Positions 1-5,297 of a DNA stretch of 5,297 bases are shown here, piece by piece. Below the pieces are notes generated by a model. It made no database searches. It saw nothing but the letters and a program-made list of their open reading frames with translations, and had not been told where the DNA came from. The stretch covers positions 1-5,297 of the forward strand of contig JAFLKA010000288.1 of the NCBI GenBank assembly GCA_022712735.1, read 5' to 3'. The translations under genes and the position numbers were made by a program. The first letter of the stretch is position 1; each line of letters begins with the position of its first letter. The stretch is from Marinosulfonomonas sp. Its GTDB lineage: Bacteria > Pseudomonadota > Alphaproteobacteria > Rhodobacterales > Rhodobacteraceae.

Positions 1-346
1 TATCGCTCAGCAACCGGTAAGAATACGTCTTGCCCGCCTTTTCAACCTCATCGCGGATATTGGTAATTTCCAGTGCCGCCGAAAGCGACTGTGGCGCTTT
101 GACAAAGGTTCCGGATTTGCGATTACGTTCCAACAACCCCGCGCGTGTAAGCTGTGTCAGGGCCTTGTTCACCGTCATGCGCGAGCATCCGTATTCCTTG
201 GCCATTTCGGTTTCAAAAGGTATTCGAAACCCCGGCGCCCACGCACCAGATACAATCTTGCTCTCGACGTCATGCAAAATCCGCAGATGTAATGATTGCG
301 GCTCGGTTTTCTTTTGCTCTGGCACCGTTTCGATTTTGCTATCCAT
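1..346 (-). CDS. hutC: Histidine-utilisation repressor HutC, GntR family (partial, N-terminal 115 residues)
   Basis: This gene is a GntR-family transcriptional repressor of the hut genes; HutC proteins typically release DNA when bound to urocanate. The visible part reads MDSKIETVPEQ at the start. A winged helix-turn-helix covers about residues 22-83, with the helix-turn-helix near 45-66 (ETEMAKEYGCSRMTVNKAL) and the wing near 71-82 (LLERNRKSGTFV). From about residue 92 the sequence (EITNIRDEVEKAGKTYSYRLL) matches the beginning of the UTRA ligand-binding domain of HutC/FarR-type regulators. The left edge cuts the gene; full-length relatives are about 230-250 residues, so roughly half is missing. 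The ATG at 346-344 was chosen because a hutF-frame stop lies one codon upstream. There is no good Shine-Dalgarno sequence (only GAGA against the ATG), which suggests translation by reinitiation after hutF. Co-transcription with hutF from the 1718-1792 region would make it autoregulated. The hut neighbours distinguish it from other GntR/UTRA regulators. Confidence 0.93.
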   Translation of the reverse strand, partial: MDSKIETVPEQKKTEPQSLHLRILHDVESKIVSGAWAPGFRIPFETEMAKEYGCSRMTVNKALTQLTRAGLLERNRKSGTFVKAPQSLSAALEITNIRDEVEKAGKTYSYRLLSD

Positions 347-352
347 TCTCTA
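344..352 (-). other. hutF/hutC junction: TAG-AGA-ATG in one frame
   Basis: Read on the minus strand, the hutF amber stop (352-350) is followed by a single AGA codon (349-347) and then the hutC ATG (346-344), all in the same reading frame. No Shine-Dalgarno sequence is recognisable at the usual distance from the hutC start. The simplest reading is stop-and-restart coupling of the two genes on one transcript. Rare amber readthrough would give a HutF-HutC fusion, but nothing in the sequence shows that this happens. Confidence 0.75.
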
Positions 353-1717
353 AGACGTAAGGCTTGTTTTCAACCGGGCGATCGCCGCTTGGTAGTTTGC
401 AATAATCACGTCCCTTTTGATGTGCTGCCCACCCTGCACCAAATGGCGTCCAGCCGACCATGTATCGCTGATCACACTATCATCAGCCGCAAAGCAAAGC
501 CCGTCAAAAATCTGATCAGGGCTCAAGCTGCAGAGATAGGGGTGCTGGCTGTTAATTGCCACCAGATCGGCCAGATACCCCGGCTTTATTTCTCCGGCCT
601 TACGACCCAGTGCCTGCGCACCACCGGCGGCCGCACCCAGATACAGCGTCTTACCAACTGATCCAGTATCTTTGACCATCACGTTGCGCTGCAAATCCCG
701 CAGCCGCTGGGAATATTCCAATGTGCGCAATTCCTCGGTCAGGGATATCCGCACGTTGGAATCCGACCCCAACCCAAATGCACCGCCCGCCGCCAAATAA
801 CCCGGCCCGTTAAACGGGCCATCACCAAGGTTGGCCTCGGTGATCGGGCACAGCCCCGCCACAGCACCGGATTTGGCAAGCGCGGTGGTTTCGGGGCCGG
901 TCATATGGGTGGCGTGGATCAGGCACCAGTTGGACGTGACATTTTGATTATCCAGCAGCCATTCCACAGGGCGCGTGCCCAACCAGTCGATGATTTCAGC
1001 AACCTCTTTGGGTTGCTCTGCGATGTGAATATGGATCGGGCCACCGTCATTAGCCGCCGTGATTTGCGCCAACTCGTCCGGGGACGTGGCCCGTAGGGAA
1101 TGGGGGGCAACGCCGACTTTGAAATCGGCGGGCAATGTTGTGGCCGCCGTTTTTGCCGCCTCTACAATCGCTGAAAATTCATCAACCGAATTGCCAAACC
1201 GCAACTGCCCGTGGCCCAGCTCAACCTGCCCCGCGCCGCCGTATGTATAAAGCACCGGCAGGTGGGTCAGGCCAATACCCGATTGCATGGCAGCCGCCAT
1301 GATCCTGTGGGTTGTCTCAGCCGGATCGTCATACCGCATCCCGCCTAATTGATGATGCACATAGTGGAATTCCCCGACCGAAGCATAGCCCGATTCCAGC
1401 ATTTCCATAAAAACCAGTCCGGCAATCGCCTCAACCTGTTCCGGTGTCAGATGGTCCAGAAATTGATACATCAGCCTGCGCCATGTCCAGAAACTGTCTT
1501 GGCCCGCTGCACGAAATTCGGTCATTCCGGCCATGGCGCGTTGAAAGCTGTGGCTATGCAGGTTGGCCAGTGCGGGCAGCAGGGTATCAACACGAATATC
1601 ACCGGCGGCGGGTGTTGCCTGAATGTCGACAGTAAAGATAGCACCGTCCTTAATAGTCACCCGAACATCTGATTGCCAATCAGTTGACAGCCACGCGCGA
1701 TTTGCAAAAATATTCAT
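350..1717 (-). CDS. hutF: Formimidoylglutamate deiminase HutF (complete, 455 aa)
   Basis: HutF is a cytoplasmic amidohydrolase-superfamily enzyme that hydrolyses N-formimidoyl-L-glutamate to N-formyl-L-glutamate and ammonia. Its length of 455 residues is normal for the family. Metal and catalytic motifs are intact and in order: HSH at residues 54-56 (ANLHSHSFQRAMAG), H206 (APHSLRA), H229/H231/E234 (IHIHIAEQ), H268 (CLIHATHM) and D319 (GLGSDSN). The segment FWTWRRLMYQFLDHLTPEQ (76-94) is a typical HutF stretch. The C-terminal part (about 360-430) is the usual amidohydrolase beta-sandwich closure (KPGYLADLVAI). The ATG at 1717 is preceded by GGTGA with a 4-base spacer, and a TGA lies directly before it in the same frame, so no longer start is possible. 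The gene is divergent from hutI and is followed by hutC after one codon. Its presence means the pathway continues through formylglutamate, which fits hutG on the other arm. Related guanine or chlorohydrolase-like amidohydrolases are the only alternative, and the context argues against them. Confidence 0.97.
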   Translation of the reverse strand: MNIFANRAWLSTDWQSDVRVTIKDGAIFTVDIQATPAAGDIRVDTLLPALANLHSHSFQRAMAGMTEFRAAGQDSFWTWRRLMYQFLDHLTPEQVEAIAGLVFMEMLESGYASVGEFHYVHHQLGGMRYDDPAETTHRIMAAAMQSGIGLTHLPVLYTYGGAGQVELGHGQLRFGNSVDEFSAIVEAAKTAATTLPADFKVGVAPHSLRATSPDELAQITAANDGGPIHIHIAEQPKEVAEIIDWLGTRPVEWLLDNQNVTSNWCLIHATHMTGPETTALAKSGAVAGLCPITEANLGDGPFNGPGYLAAGGAFGLGSDSNVRISLTEELRTLEYSQRLRDLQRNVMVKDTGSVGKTLYLGAAAGGAQALGRKAGEIKPGYLADLVAINSQHPYLCSLSPDQIFDGLCFAADDSVISDTWSAGRHLVQGGQHIKRDVIIANYQAAIARLKTSLTS

Positions 1718-1721
1718 TCAG

Positions 1722-1726
1722 TCACC
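1722..1726 (-). promoter_or_regulatory. Ribosome binding site of hutF (GGTGA)
   Basis: GGTGA on the minus strand lies four bases before the hutF ATG and corresponds to the 3' part of the AGGAGGTGA consensus. It supports the start at 1717. Together with the in-frame TGA at 1720-1718 it fixes the N-terminus of HutF. Confidence 0.6.
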
Positions 1727-1727
1727 A

Positions 1728-1741
1728 TATGTATAGACATA
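1728..1741. promoter_or_regulatory. Candidate HutC operator (core TGTATAGACA, 1730-1739)
   Basis: The 14-mer TATGTATAGACATA is an inverted repeat in which 12 of 14 positions are symmetric; the only asymmetric pair is A1733/G1736. Its core GTATAGAC fits the GTnTAnAC pattern described for operators of the HutC subfamily of GntR regulators. It lies 13 bases from the hutC-hutF arm's first start codon, within candidate promoter elements for both directions. A repressor bound here could block both arms at once. That HutC of this organism binds it is inferred from the motif and the adjacent hutC gene. Confidence 0.72.
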
Positions 1742-1762
1742 ATAAAGATAGGAGATTAAAGC
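1734..1762 (+). promoter_or_regulatory. Candidate hutI-hutH-hutG promoter elements (weak)
   Basis: Two weak readings exist on the plus strand. CATAAT at 1738-1743 matches a -10 box at 5 of 6 positions but lacks a convincing -35. TAGACA at 1734-1739 matches a -35 box at 5 of 6 but is followed only by poor -10 candidates (TTAAAG or TAAAGC near 1756-1762). Either one overlaps or abuts the operator. A perfect TTGACA occurs at 1684-1689 inside hutF, with only a 3-of-6 -10 (AAATAT) 18 bases downstream. The true start site cannot be settled from sequence. Confidence 0.22.
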
Positions 1763-1774
1763 TGGTTTAGGCAA
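1745..1774 (-). promoter_or_regulatory. Candidate hutF-hutC promoter
   Basis: On the minus strand, TTGCCT (1774-1769; 4 of 6 to TTGACA) and TATCTT (1750-1745; 4 of 6 to TATAAT) are separated by 18 bases. Transcription would start near 1738, inside the operator palindrome, leaving a leader of about 20 bases. An alternative -10, TATTAT (1744-1739; 5 of 6), fits the consensus better but has no good -35 partner. Both options place the operator on the promoter start, as expected for repression. Confidence 0.33.
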
Positions 1775-1784
1775 CACGTAATTT

Positions 1785-1788
1785 GGAA
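1785..1788 (+). promoter_or_regulatory. Weak ribosome binding site of hutI (GGAA)
   Basis: The only SD-like stretch near the hutI ATG is GGAA, ending four bases upstream. The next in-frame stop upstream is TAA at 1757-1759 with no ATG, GTG or TTG in between, so 1793 is the most upstream conventional start. The resulting N-terminus ([13 protein letters not shown]) aligns well with the start of imidazolonepropionases, which supports the choice despite the weak site. Confidence 0.45.
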
Positions 1789-1792
1789 ACCT

Positions 1793-3007
1793 ATGACTGA
1801 TCACGGATATATCCTGACAAACGCGAACATTGCGACAATGGACCCGGACATTTCGGGACCATACGGCCTGTTGCAGCATGCTGATATTGTTGTTGAAAAC
1901 GGGATTATCAGTTGGATAGATACCCACGCAGATAGACCCGTAAAATACAAATCCTTGCCGCAACACGATATGAACGGGCGACTGATCACCCCCGCATTGA
2001 TCGATTGTCACACGCATATCGTTGCTGGCGGCAACCGTGCAAAAGAATTTGAGATGCGCCTGCAAGGGGCCAGCTATGAGGAAATAGCGCGGGCTGGTGG
2101 CGGAATTGTCTCGACGGTAAAGGCAACCCGCGCGGCCAGCGAGGCTAATCTTTTGGCAGATGCGCTGCCCCGCGTTGACGCGCTGATCGCCGAGGGAGTC
2201 AGCCTGATCGAGGTGAAATCCGGCTATGGTCTGGACGTTGAGACCGAGTTAAAAATGCTGCGCGTGGCACGGCGCATCAGCGATTTGCGCCCGATCCGGG
2301 TGCGCACAACATTTCTAGGGGCGCATGCGGTGCCTGCCGAATTTGGTGGCGATGCGGATGGTTATATCGATCAGGTTTGCTTACCCGCCCTGCGCGCCGC
2401 CCACGCCGAGGGGCTGGTGGATGCGGTCGACGGATTTTGCGAGGGCATTGCTTTTACACCACCCCAAATCGCGCGGGTTTTTGATGTAGCGGCTGAACTG
2501 GGCTTGCCCGTGAAACTGCACGCAGAACAACTCTCGAATTTGGGCGGGGCCAAAATGGCCGCCTCATACGGCGCCCTGTCGGCGGACCATATCGAGTATC
2601 TGGACGACAGCGGCGTGCAAGCGCTGGCCGCCGCCAAAACCGTCGCCGTCATTCTGCCCGGTGCCTTCTACACTTTGCGCGAGACCCAAAAGCCGCCGAT
2701 TGACGCCCTGCGCAAGCACGGCGTTGCGATGGCTGTGGCCACCGATTGCAACCCCGGCTCCTCGCCAATTTCATCGTTACTGCTGTCGATGAACATGGCC
2801 TGCACCCTGTTTGGCATGACACCAGAGGAGGCACTGGCCGGCACCACCCGCAACGCAGCGCGCGCGTTAGGCATCGATGACAGCGGTATGATCAAAGCAG
2901 GTCTGCGGGCTGACCTTGCCGTCTGGAATGTCAAACATCCGTCCGAGTTGTCCTATCGCATTGGATTTAATTCACTTGAAACCCGAATATTCAAAGGTGC
3001 GCTATGA
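1793..3007 (+). CDS. hutI: Imidazolonepropionase HutI (complete, 404 aa)
   Basis: HutI is a cytoplasmic metal-dependent amidohydrolase that hydrolyses 4-imidazolone-5-propionate to N-formimidoyl-L-glutamate, the third step of histidine breakdown. At 404 residues it has normal length. Visible motifs are the metal-binding [19 protein letters not shown] at 71-89 (H73, H75) and the family signature [16 protein letters not shown] at 94-109. They continue with EVKSGYGLD at 140-148, LGAHAVP at 175-181 (H178), KLHAEQLSN at 241-249 (H243), SADHIEYL at 263-270 (H266) and [10 protein letters not shown] at 316-325 (D318). All the expected His and Asp ligands are present. The first 60 and last 50 or so residues form the composite beta-sandwich seen in amidohydrolases. 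It is the first gene of the rightward arm, and its TGA overlaps the hutH ATG by 4 bases. The product feeds HutF, encoded divergently. Misassignment is unlikely given both the signature and the neighbours. Confidence 0.98.
   Translation: MTDHGYILTNANIATMDPDISGPYGLLQHADIVVENGIISWIDTHADRPVKYKSLPQHDMNGRLITPALIDCHTHIVAGGNRAKEFEMRLQGASYEEIARAGGGIVSTVKATRAASEANLLADALPRVDALIAEGVSLIEVKSGYGLDVETELKMLRVARRISDLRPIRVRTTFLGAHAVPAEFGGDADGYIDQVCLPALRAAHAEGLVDAVDGFCEGIAFTPPQIARVFDVAAELGLPVKLHAEQLSNLGGAKMAASYGALSADHIEYLDDSGVQALAAAKTVAVILPGAFYTLRETQKPPIDALRKHGVAMAVATDCNPGSSPISSLLLSMNMACTLFGMTPEEALAGTTRNAARALGIDDSGMIKAGLRADLAVWNVKHPSELSYRIGFNSLETRIFKGAL
2993..3007 (+). promoter_or_regulatory. hutI/hutH ATGA overlap with hutH ribosome binding site
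   Basis: AAAGG (2993-2997) lies six bases before the hutH ATG at 3004, within the last codons of hutI. The hutI stop TGA (3005-3007) shares ATGA with the hutH start. This is a standard arrangement for translational coupling and implies a shared mRNA. Confidence 0.7.
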
Positions 3008-4542
3008 AACCGCTAACTTTGGTTCCCGGTGATGTTTCGCTGGAACAACTCGCCGATATTTTCTGGAACCAGACCAGTATCACGCTTGATCGCACGTGTC
3101 GTGCGTCGGTCGAACTGGCCGCCGAACGCATCGCGATTGCCGCGCGCGGGACGGTGCCTGTTTATGGCGTCAACACCGGTTTTGGCAAACTAGCCAGCAT
3201 TAAAATTGCCCCAGAGGACGCCGCAACCCTGCAACGAAACCTGATCCTCAGCCATTGCTGCGGGGTCGGGGATGCCATTCCAACCCATATGGTTCGGCTG
3301 ATGATGTCGCTGAAATTGCTGTCCTTTGGCCGCGGTGCGTCCGGTGTTGGCTGGGACCGGATTGAACTGCTGGAAACCATGCTGGACCGCGGCGTCACCC
3401 CCGTTATTCCGGCCCAGGGCTCGGTCGGGGCATCCGGTGATCTGGCCCCGCTGGCGCATATGACGGCGGTGCTGATCGGCGAAGGGCAGGCAGAATATGA
3501 CGGGCGCGTTCTGTCGGGTTCCGAGGCGCTAAAGGCCGCTGGCCTGACCCCGATAACCCTTGGCCCCAAGGAAGGGCTGGCCTTTATCAACGGCACGCAA
3601 TTCTCCACCGCATTCGCGCTGGCGGGGCTGTTTCAGGCGTGGCGCGCGGCGCAAAATGCGCTGGTGACGTCAGCCATGTCGACCGACGCGATCATGGGCT
3701 CAACCGCCCCGACCCAGCCCGCAATTCACGCCCTGCGCGGCCATCGCGGCCAAATCGAGGTGGCGGCGGCCATTCGCGGCCTGCTGGATGGATCAGTCAT
3801 TCGCCAAAGCCATCTAAAGGACGACACCCGCGTCCAAGACCCCTACTGCATTCGCTGCCAGCCCCAAGTGACAGGTGCCGCGATGGATGTGTTGCGGCAA
3901 GCCGCCGCCACCCTTGAAATCGAGGCCAACGCCGCCACCGACAACCCGCTGGTGCTGATTGACGTGGATATGATCGTTTCAGGCGGTAATTTCCACGCCG
4001 AACCGGTGGGTTTTGCCGCCGATATGATCGCACTGGCACTGGCCGAAATCGGCGCCATCGCACAACGGCGCGTCGCACTGATGGTTGATCCGACCCTAAG
4101 CCACGATTTGCCGCCATTCCTAACCCCCAATCCCGGCCTGAATTCCGGCCTGATGATTGCCGAGGTCACCACCGCCGCCCTGATGTCTGAAAACAAACAT
4201 CTGGCCAACCCCTGCGTGACCGACAGCACCCCGACCAGCGCCAATCAGGAAGACCACGTTTCGATGGCGGCCCACGGGGCGCGGCGCCTACAGCAGATGG
4301 TGAAAAACCTGAACTACATTTTAGGGGTGGAGCTGTTATGCGCCGCCCAAGGGATCGAGTTTCGCGCCCCGCTGGTAACCAGCCGCCCCTTGCAATCGGT
4401 GCTGGCGCGGCTACGGCAAGACGTGAAAACCATCGGTGACGACCGCTATCTTGCACCAGATCTAGAGGCCGCCAGCCAGCTCATGGCATCGGCCCAAATC
4501 CTGTCAGTGATCGACATTCCACTGCCGGACCTTGGCCAATGA
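3004..4542 (+). CDS. hutH: Histidine ammonia-lyase (histidase) HutH (complete, 512 aa)
   Basis: HutH removes ammonia from L-histidine to give trans-urocanate, the first step of the pathway and the source of the usual HutC inducer. The Ala-Ser-Gly triad that cyclises into the MIO electrophilic cofactor is at residues 143-145 (codons 3430-3438) within [15 protein letters not shown] (139-153). Other active-site positions known from the Pseudomonas enzyme are present: Y54 (VYGVNTGFG), H84 (ILSHCCG), N196 (FINGTQ), Q278, Y281 and R284 ([10 protein letters not shown]), F330 (GGNFHAEP) and E416 ([11 protein letters not shown]). The length of 512 residues matches the family. The motif rules out a degenerate member, and the context separates it from phenylalanine or tyrosine ammonia-lyases. 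The stretch [19 protein letters not shown] (400-418) resembles Rhodobacterales HutH in my recollection. Starts and stops overlap by ATGA with hutI upstream and hutG downstream. Active enzyme is expected to be a cytoplasmic homotetramer. Confidence 0.98.
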   Translation: MKPLTLVPGDVSLEQLADIFWNQTSITLDRTCRASVELAAERIAIAARGTVPVYGVNTGFGKLASIKIAPEDAATLQRNLILSHCCGVGDAIPTHMVRLMMSLKLLSFGRGASGVGWDRIELLETMLDRGVTPVIPAQGSVGASGDLAPLAHMTAVLIGEGQAEYDGRVLSGSEALKAAGLTPITLGPKEGLAFINGTQFSTAFALAGLFQAWRAAQNALVTSAMSTDAIMGSTAPTQPAIHALRGHRGQIEVAAAIRGLLDGSVIRQSHLKDDTRVQDPYCIRCQPQVTGAAMDVLRQAAATLEIEANAATDNPLVLIDVDMIVSGGNFHAEPVGFAADMIALALAEIGAIAQRRVALMVDPTLSHDLPPFLTPNPGLNSGLMIAEVTTAALMSENKHLANPCVTDSTPTSANQEDHVSMAAHGARRLQQMVKNLNYILGVELLCAAQGIEFRAPLVTSRPLQSVLARLRQDVKTIGDDRYLAPDLEAASQLMASAQILSVIDIPLPDLGQ

Positions 4543-5297
4543 CGCCGGTCGTCACACAGCAGGGCGACAGCCCGATCATCCTTGGTCAGCCCCACGGCGG
4601 CACTTATGTGCCCGATGATCTGGCCGCACGGCTGAATGCGCGCGGCTATGGGCTGGATGACACAGACTGGCATATCACGCGGCTTTATGATGGCTTACTG
4701 CCCACAGCGACCGTGGTTCAGGCGACGTTCCACCGCTATGTGATTGACGCCAACCGTGACCCGCAAGGTGCCTCACTTTACCCCGGTCAAAACACCACCA
4801 ACCTGTGCCCGCTTACGGATTTTGACGGCCAAGCAATCTGGCAAGACGGACAAAACCCGTCGGCAGATGAAATTGAAACCCGCCGCCGGACATTCCACGC
4901 CCCCTATCACGCGGCCCTTGCCACCCAAATTGAGCGGGTGAAACAACAACACGGGTTTGCCATCCTGTTTGACTGCCACTCGATCCGATCAAACATCCCG
5001 TTTCTGTTTGATGGCACCTTGCCAATATTCAGCATCGGCACCGATGACGGTAAAACCTGTGACCCGCTGATCGAACAAACCGCCCGCGACATCTGTGCCG
5101 CCACACCCGATTATGACCACGTGGTAAATGGCCGTTTCAAAGGCGGCTGGGCCACCCGCCACTATGGCAACCCACAGGTCGGCATCCATGCCATCCAGAT
5201 GGAACTGGCCCAACGCGCCTATATGGATGAGGCCGCCCCTTGGACCTATCGCAATGATCTGGCCACAAATATCCGCCGCCCCCTGTCGCAAATTCTA
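4539..5297 (+). CDS. hutG: N-formylglutamate deformylase HutG (partial, 253 codons, 3' end off the window)
   Basis: HutG hydrolyses N-formyl-L-glutamate to formate and L-glutamate, the last step of the HutF-HutG branch. An uninterrupted frame runs from the ATG at 4539 to the final base, exactly 253 codons with no stop. Family motifs are [10 protein letters not shown] at 16-25, [13 protein letters not shown] at 40-52, [14 protein letters not shown] at 62-75, [16 protein letters not shown] at 144-159 and [24 protein letters not shown] at about 200-223. H19, H147 and the aspartate of DCH are likely metal-site residues, and R66, N72 and R73 lie in the conserved substrate-pocket segment; these roles are inferred from conservation. 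Relatives are roughly 265-270 residues, so probably only some 10-15 C-terminal residues are missing. The start overlaps the hutH stop as ATGA, with only a weak TTGG upstream, which suggests coupling. It belongs to the N-formylglutamate amidohydrolase family and not to the arginase-like formimidoylglutamases that also carry the name HutG. Confidence 0.95.
   Translation, partial: MTPVVTQQGDSPIILGQPHGGTYVPDDLAARLNARGYGLDDTDWHITRLYDGLLPTATVVQATFHRYVIDANRDPQGASLYPGQNTTNLCPLTDFDGQAIWQDGQNPSADEIETRRRTFHAPYHAALATQIERVKQQHGFAILFDCHSIRSNIPFLFDGTLPIFSIGTDDGKTCDPLIEQTARDICAATPDYDHVVNGRFKGGWATRHYGNPQVGIHAIQMELAQRAYMDEAAPWTYRNDLATNIRRPLSQIL

Larger units (their letters stand above)
1718..1792. promoter_or_regulatory. 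Divergent hutF/hutI regulatory region
   Basis: These 75 bases are the only non-coding DNA in the window. They separate the start codons of hutF (leftward) and hutI (rightward), so promoters for both arms should lie here or just inside the gene ends. GC content is 26 of 75, far below the neighbouring coding DNA. The region holds one palindromic operator candidate near the hutF end and overlapping -10-like hexamers on both strands. There is no room for another gene and no terminator-like structure. Confidence 0.85.

Noticed and set aside
30..353. Plus-strand open frame of 107 codons opposite hutC
   Set aside because: It is antisense to a clear GntR winged helix in HutC, has no recognisable domain and no ribosome site; it is a shadow frame.
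1111..1130. Inverted repeat CGCCGA...TCGGCG within hutF, considered as a hairpin or terminator
   Set aside because: It lies in the middle of coding sequence for PADFKVG, has an 8-base loop and no T-tract; a codon coincidence.
1243..1252. TGTATAAAGC-like partial match to the operator within hutF
   Set aside because: Only 7 of 10 positions match TGTATAGACA, the second half-site is absent, and the bases encode conserved-looking residues of HutF.
1349..1672. Plus-strand frame of 107 codons opposite the N-terminal part of hutF
   Set aside because: HutF on the other strand has intact metal-binding motifs and full length; the opposite frame is Cys- and His-rich by accident of codon composition.
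1684..1712. Perfect TTGACA inside the hutF start region as a hutI promoter
   Set aside because: The best -10 partner at 17-18 bases (AAATAT) matches only 3 of 6 positions, so it was not called as a separate promoter.
1718..2065. Minus-strand frame of 115 codons that crosses the divergent region and ends at the TGA directly before the hutF ATG
   Set aside because: It begins inside and opposite hutI, its product shows no family motif, and it would run through the hutF promoter region. The TGA-ATG adjacency is informative only because it blocks a longer hutF start.
3162..3608. Minus-strand frame of 148 codons opposite hutH
   Set aside because: Long antisense frames are common in GC-rich genes. 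This one lies opposite the MIO region of HutH and has low-complexity Ser/Pro/Arg composition with no domain.
3843..4244. Minus-strand frame of 133 codons opposite hutH
   Set aside because: Same reasoning: it is opposite conserved HutH sequence, rich in Ala, Ser and Arg, with no motif or ribosome site.
4989..5291. Minus-strand frame of 100 codons near the right edge
   Set aside because: The plus strand here encodes conserved HutG motifs in an uninterrupted frame, so the opposite frame is a shadow.

Overview
This window is a histidine-utilisation (hut) locus from an alphaproteobacterium, most likely a member of the Rhodobacterales (Roseobacter group). That assignment is inferred from the GC-rich coding sequence, the tight divergent hut layout and the wording of conserved stretches in HutH and HutI; no 16S or other phylogenetic marker is present. 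Five genes are visible and nearly every base is coding. I see no RNA gene, insertion sequence, CRISPR array, integrase or convincing terminator.

Layout. The leftward arm (minus strand) runs from about 1717 down to the left edge: hutF (formimidoylglutamate deiminase, complete), then hutC (GntR/HutC-type repressor, cut by the left edge after 115 codons). Only one codon, AGA, lies between the hutF amber stop and the hutC ATG, and both genes share one reading frame. The rightward arm (plus strand) starts at 1793: hutI (imidazolonepropionase, complete), hutH (histidine ammonia-lyase, complete) and hutG (N-formylglutamate deformylase, 253 codons, still open at the right edge). Both junctions are 4-base ATGA overlaps. 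The only intergenic DNA is the 75-base divergent region 1718-1792, which is AT-rich (26 of 75 bases are G or C). It carries a palindrome, TGTATAGACA, that fits the GTnTAnAC pattern of HutC-subfamily repressors.

Pathway. HutH deaminates histidine to urocanate, HutU (not in the window) would make imidazolonepropionate, HutI opens the ring to N-formimidoylglutamate, HutF removes ammonia to give N-formylglutamate, and HutG releases formate and glutamate. HutF together with HutG marks the five-step route rather than the one-step formimidoylglutamase route. HutC probably senses urocanate and represses both arms from the shared intergenic site, which would include its own gene.

Novelty. I found no undescribed system here; this is an ordinary catabolic locus. 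The points worth a second look are the operator and promoter arrangement, the in-frame TAG-AGA-ATG junction between hutF and hutC, and the absence of hutU between the visible genes.
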